64,000 nucleotides of DNA from Butyricicoccus faecihominis (GTDB lineage: Bacteria; Bacillota; Clostridia; Oscillospirales; Butyricicoccaceae), in contig NZ_JANGCE010000008.1 in NCBI RefSeq assembly GCF_024462775.1, forward strand, positions 1 through 64,000, written 5' to 3'. Position numbers and translations under genes: made by a program. The notes beneath the pieces are model-generated. The model searched no databases and was not told where the DNA came from. It saw nothing but the letters and a program-made list of their open reading frames with translations. Positions within the stretch are counted from its first letter, which is position 1; every line of letters begins with the position of its first letter. Shown piece after piece: positions 32,505-40,242 of this stretch.

Positions 32505-32525
32505 ATACATTCGGTTGGTATGTAT
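32505..32525. promoter_or_regulatory. TetR operator in front of the ABC exporter genes
   Basis: ATACAT and ATGTAT arms bracket a 9-base centre. Read on the minus strand it starts ATACATACCAA, the same 11 bases as the operator at the tetR promoter (33230-33250). The repeat of this rare motif at both promoters is good evidence for a common repressor. Confidence 0.75.
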
Positions 32526-32557
32526 AATGTTAAAAATAAGCTGCCCATAGGGGCAGT

Positions 32558-33217
32558 TTATTTTTTTCGGGATTGTGTGACCATCTCGCAATAGCGCTCC
32601 AAACGGGCGATCTCTTTTTCGCTAATCCAATCAGCCAACCCAAAGTGCGACAGTAAGACTTGAAATAATCGGCATTTTGAAGCGACCTGCGCGGCTTCCA
32701 TCTCAAAAACCAGCGGATTGAGCCAAAAGTTTGTAATCAGCAGAAGCAGCTCCGCCAGCTCGGCGGGTTGATCGGTCTGGATTGACCCGTCCGCCATGCC
32801 CTCGCGGATGATCGGCTCGATATATTGGCGGGAGGCTTGCTGCACCTGCATGATCTGCGCGCCCAGAAACCGGGCATTGGCTTGCATATTGGGCGCGATA
32901 ATAAAAAGCTGCTCCTGCGCGGGATCGCCAAAGCTTTCGCTGACCACTGCGCACAGCTTTTCGCGGCCGTTTAGCTGATTATCCCGCATAATAGCATGCA
33001 ATCTCGTGTCTTTGGATGCGAACATCGAGTTTAGGACGGCTTCAAATATTTCTTCCTTGCTTTTGAAATGGTGGTACACGGCGCCCTTGGTCAGTCCGCC
33101 GAGATGATCGACGATGTCCTGCACGGTCGTGTGGTCGTAACCCTTTTCAAGAAACAGGCGCAGTGAAACGTCGATGATCTTTTGGGTTGTTTGCTCGGGA
33201 TATTTGTTGCGCGCCAT
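32558..33217 (-). CDS. TetR/AcrR-family repressor of the ABC/MFS exporter set
   Basis: A 219-residue regulator. The helix-turn-helix is in residues about 10-55 (LRLFLEKGYDHTTVQDIVDHL, GAVYHHFKSKEEIFEAVL), and the rest is a helical ligand domain. GAGGTGAG lies 4 bases before ATG 33217. It is transcribed from its own promoter (33253-33281) toward the exporter genes; a small hairpin with arms CTGCCC/GGGCAG after its stop separates them. It probably represses itself and the exporter until a drug binds. Confidence 0.9.
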   Translation of the reverse strand: MARNKYPEQTTQKIIDVSLRLFLEKGYDHTTVQDIVDHLGGLTKGAVYHHFKSKEEIFEAVLNSMFASKDTRLHAIMRDNQLNGREKLCAVVSESFGDPAQEQLFIIAPNMQANARFLGAQIMQVQQASRQYIEPIIREGMADGSIQTDQPAELAELLLLITNFWLNPLVFEMEAAQVASKCRLFQVLLSHFGLADWISEKEIARLERYCEMVTQSRKK

Positions 33218-33229
33218 GTGCTCACCTCG

Positions 33230-33281
33230 ATACATACCAATAGTATGTTTGAAGTATAACAGCTGTGATTCTCTCTGTCAA
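33230..33281 (-). promoter_or_regulatory. tetR promoter with operator
   Basis: On the minus strand TTGACA (33281-33276) and TATACT (33258-33253) have 17-base spacing. The operator (ACATAC and GTATGT arms, 33230-33250) follows directly downstream of the -10 box. The -35 box overlaps the stop codon of the upstream permease gene. Confidence 0.85.
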
Positions 33282-35416
33282 GGCTTTTTAATATCCAGCG
33301 CGCGGCACACGCTGCGTTTGGTGATGCGGTATACGCCGTAGAACCCGGCGGAAAGAACGGCGATCAGCGCTAGGCAGCTGATCAGGCCCGCCGCCTCGTG
33401 AGAGGTAATGCCGATCGGGTCGCCGTTAAAATACATGATCATCATGTAAAACGCATAGATCAGCGCGGTGCCGACAATAGCGGGCACCAGAAAAACCCGG
33501 TTGATCTGTCCGCGCACAGACTGGTACAGGTAGGCGTTCGACGCGCCCAAATGGCGCAGATCGTCGTATACGCGGGCGTTGACGACCGCAATGGTCATGC
33601 AGCGGGTAAATGCGATGACGATGACCGCCGCGAAGCATACGATCGCGATAAAAATGAACAGCATCAGGAACACCGCCGTGGTTTTGACAAAATCGGCCTT
33701 GTCGAGCGCGCGGAATTCAGGCATGTACTTCCAGTGCAGGCGAAAGTTTGAGGAGTCGCGTTTGTTGTACTCGATGCGCTCATAGCCGTTCGCTTCCAGA
33801 TTTTTAGGGGCAAAGTAATACGGTTCCCCCTTCTGTGCGAACTGCATTGCCCGCACCTGATCGTATGCGTCGTATTGCTCCACCTCAGCACCGGAGCGAT
33901 CAACGATCGTATTGAACAGCGCCTTGGCGAAATCGTAGCTGTTCTCCGCGTCCGCGACATTGAAAAACACCTGTTTTTCAAACCATTCATCGGTAAGGCC
34001 CTCGGTGATTGCCGCGTAATCCCTATCATCCATCACATAGCGGCCGAACAGCATATCGTAAGCGAATTTGTCCTCGGTCGGTGCGACCTGCATCGTTTCA
34101 CCGGTCACCATATTGGTCAGCTTGGTCGCGTTGCCGCCGAATATGCCGTTGCCGCCGGTTTCCGCCATGAAAATGCCGGTGATCGTGCCGGGCAGTACAT
34201 CCACGCGCTTTCCGGTCAGCGCGTTGTAGGCGCTTTCGGAAAGGAACAGATCGCTTCCCGTCAGTTCGCGGTATTCATGGTGGTAGCTGATGCCTACCGC
34301 GTTTTTTGTTTCGATGGTTTCCTGACCATCCACGCCCAGCACGGCGGCGGGCTGCATTTCCCAGCCGGTCAGCTGCACGCCATATTCGTTTGCCAGCGCT
34401 TGCACTTCGTCCTGTTCGGGAATGTCCTGATCGGCGCGGAAGTGATAGGAAAAATCGATGGGGCGCTGGTCAAAGCCCAGCATTGCGCCCGTACCCAGCA
34501 TGGGCGTGTAGAACGAGCCGAAGTACGCGCCCGCGATCAAAAGCGTCATAACAAGCATGTTGCGCACGGTTTGCCGGCCCTGAAATTTCATCATGCTGGT
34601 GGTGATCAGGTGCTTGTAGCGGTTTTTGCCATGCCGCCAGCCGTTTACCACGGTGTGCAGCAAGATCATATACAGGCCGAGGAAGGCGGGCAGGTAGAAG
34701 ATCACGTCCAGCCCGTCGGGCGGATACCAGTGCAGGCCCAGAATGAACCAGCCCGGCACGCTGTAGCCCAGATAGCCGCCGAGCAGCATGAGCAGAATGC
34801 CGACCGGGCCGTACCAGCGGGGCACGTCGCGGATGGGTTCGGATTTGTGCGATTCCTGCACGATATCGATAATATTGGTGCGGCGGATAAAGCGCGCGCC
34901 CATGAAAAACAGCATCACGATCACGAAAGCCGAAAAAGCCAGCGCGATGAAATAAGCCTGCGGATCAAAGGTGAGCGGCATTTCGTCCGTATCGACCACG
35001 AACGCGCGGAAGACCTGCCAAAGGGCGAACGCGAGCGGCGTGCCCAGTACGGCGCCCGCGGCGCACGAGCCGAAGGAGATGAACGCCAGTTCTTTGCCCA
35101 GTTCCCGCCGCAGCTGGGCGCGCGACGCGCCCAGCGCGAGCAGCACGCCGGTCTCCCGCGATTTTTGCCGGAAGAACAGGCCGGAAGCATAGGTGGTAAA
35201 CACGCCGCAGCCGAGCACGGCTAGCACGAAGATCATCATCACCTGCTTGCGGCTGTCGCCGCCCTCCGGCAGCACGGCAAGAATGGTCGGCGAGCGCATC
35301 ATGCTCACATAGGCGGTGATGAGCAGAACGGAAAAGAAGCAGCAGCCGATCAGCAACGCATACTGCTTACGGTTTGCGCGGCGCAAGGCCGCGTATACTT
35401 CGGAAAAGGAACGCAT
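33278..35416 (-). CDS. BceB-like FtsX-domain ABC permease
   Basis: A 712-residue membrane protein with ten predicted helices arranged as in BceB/VraG permeases: an N-terminal FtsX unit, a large extracellular domain of about 220 residues (about residues 320-550), and a C-terminal FtsX unit. These systems remove peptide antibiotics or act as flux sensors for them. It is downstream of its ATPase by 3 bases. A dedicated BceRS pair is not adjacent; the closest kinases are at 24270 and 37883. Confidence 0.85.
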   Translation of the reverse strand: MRSFSEVYAALRRANRKQYALLIGCCFFSVLLITAYVSMMRSPTILAVLPEGGDSRKQVMMIFVLAVLGCGVFTTYASGLFFRQKSRETGVLLALGASRAQLRRELGKELAFISFGSCAAGAVLGTPLAFALWQVFRAFVVDTDEMPLTFDPQAYFIALAFSAFVIVMLFFMGARFIRRTNIIDIVQESHKSEPIRDVPRWYGPVGILLMLLGGYLGYSVPGWFILGLHWYPPDGLDVIFYLPAFLGLYMILLHTVVNGWRHGKNRYKHLITTSMMKFQGRQTVRNMLVMTLLIAGAYFGSFYTPMLGTGAMLGFDQRPIDFSYHFRADQDIPEQDEVQALANEYGVQLTGWEMQPAAVLGVDGQETIETKNAVGISYHHEYRELTGSDLFLSESAYNALTGKRVDVLPGTITGIFMAETGGNGIFGGNATKLTNMVTGETMQVAPTEDKFAYDMLFGRYVMDDRDYAAITEGLTDEWFEKQVFFNVADAENSYDFAKALFNTIVDRSGAEVEQYDAYDQVRAMQFAQKGEPYYFAPKNLEANGYERIEYNKRDSSNFRLHWKYMPEFRALDKADFVKTTAVFLMLFIFIAIVCFAAVIVIAFTRCMTIAVVNARVYDDLRHLGASNAYLYQSVRGQINRVFLVPAIVGTALIYAFYMMIMYFNGDPIGITSHEAAGLISCLALIAVLSAGFYGVYRITKRSVCRALDIKKP

Positions 35417-35419
35417 GGC

Positions 35420-36166
35420 TTACACCTCCGCCGACATTTCGCGTATGGAATCCAAAAGCTGGTCCTGAAATTCGCCGCGGGTTTCACTGCCGCGCGACAG
35501 CGTGCGCCATACCACGCCGTCCCGCAAAATGACGACGCGGTCGCAGTGCGAGGCAGCGAACGAATCGTGCGTGACCATAAATATGGTCGCGCCCAGATTT
35601 TCGCGCGCCTGCGTGAAGCTGCCGATGACCGCGCGGGCGGATTTGGAATCCAGATTGCCGGTCGGCTCGTCGGCCAAGATCAGCAGCGGGTGGTTGATCA
35701 GCGCGCGGGCGACCGCGGTGCGCTGCTTCTCGCCGCCCGATATTTCCGCCGGGTACTTATTCCCGATCGGCGAAATGCCGAATACCTCGCACAGGCGGTC
35801 TGCGTCGGCCTCCATATCGCCGCCGGATTGTCCGGCGATCACGCGCGGCAGCAAGATATTGTCGCGCACCGAAAGGCCGTCCAGCAGCAGGAAGTCCTGA
35901 AAGACAAAGCCGAGCTTTTGATTGCGCACTTCGGCCAGCGCGTCCTCCGGAAGGCGCGCGATTTCCTCGCCGCCAAGGGTGATGGAGCCGCTGTCCGCCG
36001 GGATGTAGCAGGAAATGCAGTTTAGAAGCGTCGTTTTGCCCGAGCCGGAGGGGCCCATAACGGCGACAAACTCGCCTTCCTCCACCGTGAGGGACACGCC
36101 CTTCAACACTTCGTAGGTCGTTTTGCCTACCTGATAGGATTTGTGCAGGTTTTGTACGTTAAGCAT
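35420..36166 (-). CDS. BceA/LolD-type ABC ATPase
   Basis: A 248-residue ATPase with Walker A MGPSGSGKTTLLN near residue 38, signature ISGGEKQRTAVARAL near residue 142, Walker B LLILADEPTGNLD and H-loop MVTHDSF. These are features of the MacB/LolD/BceA class that pairs with FtsX permeases. ATG 36166 is chosen: AAGGAAG lies about 8 bases before it. It precedes the permease by 3 bases. Confidence 0.9.
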   Translation of the reverse strand: MLNVQNLHKSYQVGKTTYEVLKGVSLTVEEGEFVAVMGPSGSGKTTLLNCISCYIPADSGSITLGGEEIARLPEDALAEVRNQKLGFVFQDFLLLDGLSVRDNILLPRVIAGQSGGDMEADADRLCEVFGISPIGNKYPAEISGGEKQRTAVARALINHPLLILADEPTGNLDSKSARAVIGSFTQARENLGATIFMVTHDSFAASHCDRVVILRDGVVWRTLSRGSETRGEFQDQLLDSIREMSAEV

Positions 36167-36189
36167 AAAGTAATCTTCCTTTCCTGAAA

Positions 36190-36954
36190 CTATCGGATGA
36201 ACTGAATCAGCGCGATCAGCGCCAAATGAGCGGGGTAGAACGCATAAAAGAACCACTTAGGGATCTTTAGGTCAAAGTGCGTCGGAATGTAGATGAACAG
36301 CACGGCGAAGATGGTGAAGAACGTCCAATCGATCGCGACGCTTCCGCAAACAAAATTCAGCGGGTCCTCGATATGCACATGGCCGAGCGTGGTCAAGTAA
36401 ATGAGCGAGTAGAGCGCGGCGCCGATCCCCGGATGGTTGCGGCAAAGGTAGAAGATCAGCATCAGCTCAATGCCCATGCCCGAATAATCGAAGTTCCACC
36501 ACGAAACAACGAACAGCGCCGCGAAAAACAGCCACCATTTGCGCTCCTTCAGGCCGTACATGGCAAGTAGGCTTAAAAATAACGTGCAGAAGATGTTCCA
36601 GTTGGTAAACTGGGCCAGAAAATCGTGCGGGTGAAACGCCAGCACGTAAAACGGCTGCGAAATGACCGCGAACAGGCCCAAACGGAACAAGTATTTTTTA
36701 ATATCCCTTGTGTACAGCAGGCCTACCGTCATGCAGTAGCAGAAGATCGGGAAGGCCAGCCGCCCCACCCAGCGGAACCAGCCGACTTCGGGAAAGAACG
36801 CGCCGCCTACATGGTCGATCAGCATGGATAGGATGGCGACCAGCTTTAAAAAGTTCGTGTCCATATTGGTTTTCAGCCGCGGCTGCCCCTCGGGGAAGGT
36901 GGGCGGCGTGAGCAGCACATCGCGGATACGCCGCAGCGTTAAAGTTTTCGTCAT
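36190..36954 (-). CDS. TraX-family membrane protein
   Basis: A 254-residue membrane protein with about seven to eight helices. It has the family's LKLVAILSMLIDHVGGAFFP near residue 35 and RLAFPIFCYCMTVG, and NWNIFCTLFLSLLAMYG. TraX of F plasmid acetylates pilin; chromosomal homologues in Firmicutes are of unknown function and resemble acyltransferase-type proteins. GAGGAGG lies 8 bases before ATG 36954. It ends 23 bases before the BceA-like start and is likely in the same operon. Confidence 0.82.
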   Translation of the reverse strand: MTKTLTLRRIRDVLLTPPTFPEGQPRLKTNMDTNFLKLVAILSMLIDHVGGAFFPEVGWFRWVGRLAFPIFCYCMTVGLLYTRDIKKYLFRLGLFAVISQPFYVLAFHPHDFLAQFTNWNIFCTLFLSLLAMYGLKERKWWLFFAALFVVSWWNFDYSGMGIELMLIFYLCRNHPGIGAALYSLIYLTTLGHVHIEDPLNFVCGSVAIDWTFFTIFAVLFIYIPTHFDLKIPKWFFYAFYPAHLALIALIQFIR

Positions 36955-37082
36955 TGTGTTAGCCTCCTCTTTATCTCTGGTTTCAGCATAGCGCACGGCG
37001 AAGGGCGGCGCAAACAAGCCTGTCATTTTCAGGCCGCGAAATGGAAAGTTTTGCGCGGGAAGCGTACGAGATGTAAAAATCA

Positions 37083-37134
37083 GCGCCCCTGCCGTCAAGT
37101 TTGGTTTGGCGGCAGGGGCGCAATATGGTAAAAT
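37083..37134 (+). promoter_or_regulatory. LytTR operon promoter overlapped by a perfect 12-bp inverted repeat
   Basis: TTGGCG (37106-37111) and TAAAAT (37129-37134) are 17 bases apart. Arms GCGCCCCTGCCG (37083-37094) and CGGCAGGGGCGC (37110-37121) enclose the region just upstream and cover part of the -35 box and spacer. It may be a repressor site or a hairpin ending minus-strand transcription. Confidence 0.5.
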
Positions 37135-37165
37135 GAAAAAGGAAAAATAAAGGGGAGGGATACAC

Positions 37166-37873
37166 ATGCTTCGCATTGGTATTTGCGACGATCAGGCGGA
37201 GGCGCGGCAGGCGCTGAAAAGCCTTGTCGAGCGTATTTTGGAAAAGCGGGCGGTTGAAAACACGATGTTTGAGTTTTCCTCCGGCGAGGGCCTGCTCGGC
37301 TGGATGGAAAAGCACGCGGGCGAACTCGATCTGGTCTTTCTCGATATAGAAATGAGCGGCCTGAACGGTATGGAAACGGCGAAAGCGCTGCGCGCGGCGG
37401 ACGACAGCCTGCTTCTGGCGTTTGTCACGGGCTTTACCGATTATGTGTTCGACGGGTACTCGGTCGGCGCGCTCGGCTATTTGATCAAGCCGCCGCAGAC
37501 AGAGCAGGTAAGCGAACTGCTTGACCGGGCGCTGGGCGCGCTTTTCAACGAAGCGGACAAGGTTTTTCTCTGCCGCAACGCGGAGGGGCTTTACCGCATC
37601 CCGAAAAAATCCATCCGTTACTTCTATTCGGACCGCCGCTTGGTCACCTGCGTCACGGACAACCGCAACTATACGTTTTATGCGCGGCTGGACGATGTGG
37701 CGGAATCCGTCGGCCCGTCCTTTGTTCGTTTGCACCAACGCTATTTGGTGCGCGCCGCGGCGGTAGACCGGGTAGAGGGCAGCAACGTGATCTTAGGGGA
37801 CGAGGTGCTGCCCATCAGCCGCGCGTATCAGAGCGCCGCGCTTGCCTCCATCGCGCGGGCGATGCTGGAATAG
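37166..37873 (+). CDS. LytTR-family response regulator
   Basis: A 235-residue regulator: receiver domain (residues 1-120, acidic CDDQ near residue 8, phospho-acceptor Asp in LDLVFLDIEMSGLNG near residue 58, Lys in IKPPQTEQV) and a LytTR DNA-binding domain (about 135-230, including YRIPKKSIRYFYSDRRLVTC). AgrA, VirR and NatR are of this kind. GGGAGGG precedes the ATG. The partner GHKL kinase follows after 9 bases. No peptide signal gene is evident next to it. Confidence 0.9.
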   Translation: MLRIGICDDQAEARQALKSLVERILEKRAVENTMFEFSSGEGLLGWMEKHAGELDLVFLDIEMSGLNGMETAKALRAADDSLLLAFVTGFTDYVFDGYSVGALGYLIKPPQTEQVSELLDRALGALFNEADKVFLCRNAEGLYRIPKKSIRYFYSDRRLVTCVTDNRNYTFYARLDDVAESVGPSFVRLHQRYLVRAAAVDRVEGSNVILGDEVLPISRAYQSAALASIARAMLE

Positions 37874-37882
37874 GGGGCGGCG

Positions 37883-39172
37883 ATGCAAATGAATGAAAAT
37901 GTGCATTCCTTACTCTTTTTTGCGATCATGCTGTCCGACGGTATTTTGATGACCTGTACCGTGCGGCGCGTGCTGCCGGTGGGGCGGGGGCCTATACGGC
38001 GGTTCGCGCCGCTCGCGCTGTTCACCATTGTGCCCACCATGCCCAGCTGGCTGGGCGATGAAAATCCGCTGCTGATGCTTCCGTTCTTTATGCTGGTGTT
38101 TTTTCTATGCTATGGCGGGCCGTGGTTTGCACGGGGCACGGTGGGCATCGTGTTTTATGAGCTGCTGATATCGCTCAACATGTTTTTTGATACCACATCC
38201 CGCTGGTACGAATTTCTTTGGTTTGAACGGCTTCCAAGCATGCTTTTAAAGCTCGTCCTGTGGCTGGTCATTTTTCTGTGTGTGCGCCGTCTGCTGCCGG
38301 GCGGCCAGCCGGTCACGCTGTCGCCACGGCTTTGGGCGCTGATCGGCGTGCTTTCGCTGTCGTCCTTATTCTCCATGCTGTCTTTTTCAATCTGGGGCAT
38401 TTTGGACTTTACGACAAATTCGTTTGATTTCGTCTTGGGCCGTGTGGCCAACACCTTTTTACCGTTCGTTTTTTTATCCTCCTTGGCGCTGCTGTTTGCG
38501 ATCGCGCTGCTTTCCCGCCACGAAGCGCTGGAAATAGAGCACAAGCTAGCCGATATGCGCGAGGTGTACTATCAAAGCCTCAAGCGCGAACAGCAGCAGG
38601 TGCGCACGCTACGGCATGATATGCGCAATCACCTGACCGCGCTGTCCGGCCTGCTTGCGCGGAACGATGCCCAAAAGGCGCGGGAATATGTGCAAAGCCT
38701 GTCCCAGTCGCCCGCGCTCGTCGGTGTAAAGCGCTTTTGCGAAAATGAAACGGTCAACGCGGTGCTGGCGTCCAAGGCGGGCGCCATTGAACACGAGGGG
38801 CTGACCGCCGATATCGGCGTGTCGCTGCCGGAAAACCTGCCTGTTTCCGATCCCGATCTGTGCGCGCTGTTCGGCAACGCGCTGGATAACGCGATCGAAG
38901 CCGCGAAGACCGCGCACGATAAGCGCATTACCGTGCGCGCCCGCACGGATAAAGGCCTGCTGATGCTGCGCGTGGCCAATGCCTACGCGGGCGAGCGGGA
39001 GCAACTGAATAAAGGGCTGTTTGGCACCACCAAAACGGATAAAGCGTCCCACGGCTTTGGCCTTGCGGGCATGCGTGAGATTGCCGTGCGCCACGGCGGC
39101 ACGCTGGAAGCGAACGCGGATAAAAACCGGTTCGAGCTGGTCGTGTGCATTCCTTTGGATGACGCGGAATAG
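37883..39172 (+). CDS. GHKL-domain sensor histidine kinase (AgrC/NatK-like)
   Basis: A 429-residue kinase with about six membrane helices in residues 10-215, then a cytoplasmic coiled segment, the phospho-acceptor His in TLRHDMRNHLTALSGLL near residue 245, and a GHKL ATPase domain (GNALDNAIEAAK, then GFGLAGMREIAVRHGG). This is the peptide- or membrane-sensing class that works with LytTR regulators. AGGGGGCGG precedes the ATG. Ends at the strong hairpin at 39190-39229. Confidence 0.9.
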   Translation: MQMNENVHSLLFFAIMLSDGILMTCTVRRVLPVGRGPIRRFAPLALFTIVPTMPSWLGDENPLLMLPFFMLVFFLCYGGPWFARGTVGIVFYELLISLNMFFDTTSRWYEFLWFERLPSMLLKLVLWLVIFLCVRRLLPGGQPVTLSPRLWALIGVLSLSSLFSMLSFSIWGILDFTTNSFDFVLGRVANTFLPFVFLSSLALLFAIALLSRHEALEIEHKLADMREVYYQSLKREQQQVRTLRHDMRNHLTALSGLLARNDAQKAREYVQSLSQSPALVGVKRFCENETVNAVLASKAGAIEHEGLTADIGVSLPENLPVSDPDLCALFGNALDNAIEAAKTAHDKRITVRARTDKGLLMLRVANAYAGEREQLNKGLFGTTKTDKASHGFGLAGMREIAVRHGGTLEANADKNRFELVVCIPLDDAE

Positions 39173-39189
39173 TGCGGTTTGGTTTTGAT

Positions 39190-39229
39190 AAAAGAATAAG
39201 CGGGGCGCGAAAGCCCCGCTTATTCTTTT
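39190..39229. terminator. Bidirectional terminator between the GHKL kinase and tetR2
   Basis: Arms AAAAGAATAAGCGGGGC and GCCCCGCTTATTCTTTT form a 17-bp stem with a 6-base loop. One arm overlaps the last codons of the convergent tetR gene. Confidence 0.85.
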
Positions 39230-39891
39230 ACCAAATACGCAGATATTAAATTGTCAAGACACACCGCCTTGGCGAGCGTCGGCGGTATAGGCCGCGCTTC
39301 AAACGAGATATACCGCTGATCCATTGCCCACCAAGTGAGCATTTCAACGATCAGGCTGGTGGAAAGCGCAAGGTGCTGCAAGGGACGGATCTCGCCTTTT
39401 TCAATAAAAAGGGCGAGATAGCGCGTCATGGTATCAAAAAAACGTTCGCGGTATGCGCGATAGCTTTGGGCAAGCTTGGGGAAATCAAACTGGTTCTTCT
39501 CAATGAATAGACAGCCCACCGCATAGCGGGAAAGCAGGTCGAACGTATCGCTGATCAGTTCCGGAAAGGTATAGTTCGCTGCGCCGTCCGCCAGATGCGC
39601 CGCAAAGGACGCGGCGCTCTCATCAAAAGCGGCCATGATCTCGCTGTCGAGCCCGTCAAACAGCTCGCCGCGGATCGGCCGGTCGAATTCCCGCTCCATA
39701 AACGCGGGGTCAATGGTACACTTCAAAACAAAGTTTAGAATTTCCCGCTTGCCGATAAAATCATGATAAATGGTGCCGACGGAAACGTTCACCGCCTTTG
39801 CAATATGGCTGATCTGTGTTTTGGAATACCCCTGCCGCAGAAACAGCAGGGCGGCGGCGTCATGTATGGCCTTCATACGCTGATTTACCAT
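39220..39891 (-). CDS. TetR-family transcriptional regulator
   Basis: A 223-residue regulator with helix-turn-helix in residues about 8-50 (AALLFLRQGYSKTQISHIAKAV, VGTIYHDFIGKREIL) and a divergent helical ligand domain. GGAGGG lies a few bases before ATG 39891. Its promoter (39936-39965) has a palindrome just downstream, so autoregulation is likely. It has no co-oriented partner gene in the window, so its target is elsewhere or unknown. Confidence 0.85.
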   Translation of the reverse strand: MVNQRMKAIHDAAALLFLRQGYSKTQISHIAKAVNVSVGTIYHDFIGKREILNFVLKCTIDPAFMEREFDRPIRGELFDGLDSEIMAAFDESAASFAAHLADGAANYTFPELISDTFDLLSRYAVGCLFIEKNQFDFPKLAQSYRAYRERFFDTMTRYLALFIEKGEIRPLQHLALSTSLIVEMLTWWAMDQRYISFEARPIPPTLAKAVCLDNLISAYLVKE

Positions 39892-39912
39892 AGACCCTCC
39901 TTGAAGAAAATG

Positions 39913-39965
39913 TGAATAAATCATTCATTCTTATCATTGTACATCACCCCATTGGGAGGTGTCAA
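39913..39965 (-). promoter_or_regulatory. Promoter and candidate operator of the second tetR gene
   Basis: On the minus strand TTGACA (39965-39960) and TACAAT (39941-39936) are 18 bases apart. TGAAT-AAATC-ATTCA (39913-39927), a perfect palindrome, lies between the transcript start and the ribosome-binding site. The promoter abuts the terminator hairpin that flanks repeat copy 3. Confidence 0.65.
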
Positions 39966-39970
39966 CAAAA

Positions 39971-39996
39971 AAGCAGGCGCCGTTTGGCGCCTGCTT
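39971..39996. terminator. Terminator hairpin, distal duplicate flanking repeat copy 3
   Basis: Arms AAGCAGGCGCC and GGCGCCTGCTT with a 4-base loop. It nearly repeats the rny terminator at 40206-40239 and marks the outer border of the inserted element. Confidence 0.75.
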
Positions 39997-40205
39997 CAGA
40001 CTGTCAAAAAACAAGTTTTGACAGTCTGTCGATCGAAACAAAGCCCCATTTCGATCGAGAATTCCGGCTTCTGCGCGCGCCTTACAGGCACACTTGAAGT
40101 CGGTTTGTATAAAAACCGAGATACGTGCTCCCGGTTTTTATGAATTTTGCCACTTGCGGCAAAATCCTATTTTATGCGCGCTGCGGCGCGATGGGTTCTT
40201 TGACA
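39997..40205 (+). repeat. Terminator-flanked structured element, copy 3
   Basis: A 209-bp copy, plus orientation. The left hairpin has arms CAGACTGTCAAAA/TTTTGACAGTCTG; the central stretch from TCGATCGAAAC to GTATAAAA is identical to copies 1 and 2. The stem ATAAAAACCG/CGGTTTTTAT is kept, while one arm of the following hairpin reads GCCAC instead of GCCGC. The right end stops at TTTGACA followed directly by the flanking hairpin. It separates the second tetR promoter from the rny terminator. Confidence 0.92.
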
Positions 40206-40239
40206 CGAAAAGCAGGCGCTGTTTGGCGCCTGCTTTTCG
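40206..40239 (-). terminator. rny terminator, proximal duplicate
   Basis: Arms CGAAAAGCAGGCGC and GCGCCTGCTTTTCG form a perfect 14-bp stem 3 bases past the rny stop. Its core is repeated at 39971-39996 with one base change in the loop-proximal stem. Confidence 0.8.
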
Positions 40240-40242
40240 TGG

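Noticed and set aside
33875-35224. 449-codon open frame antisense to the Bce-like permease
   Set aside because: Composition-driven shadow rich in His, Arg and Gln, with no domain; the permease has clear membrane topology and operon context.
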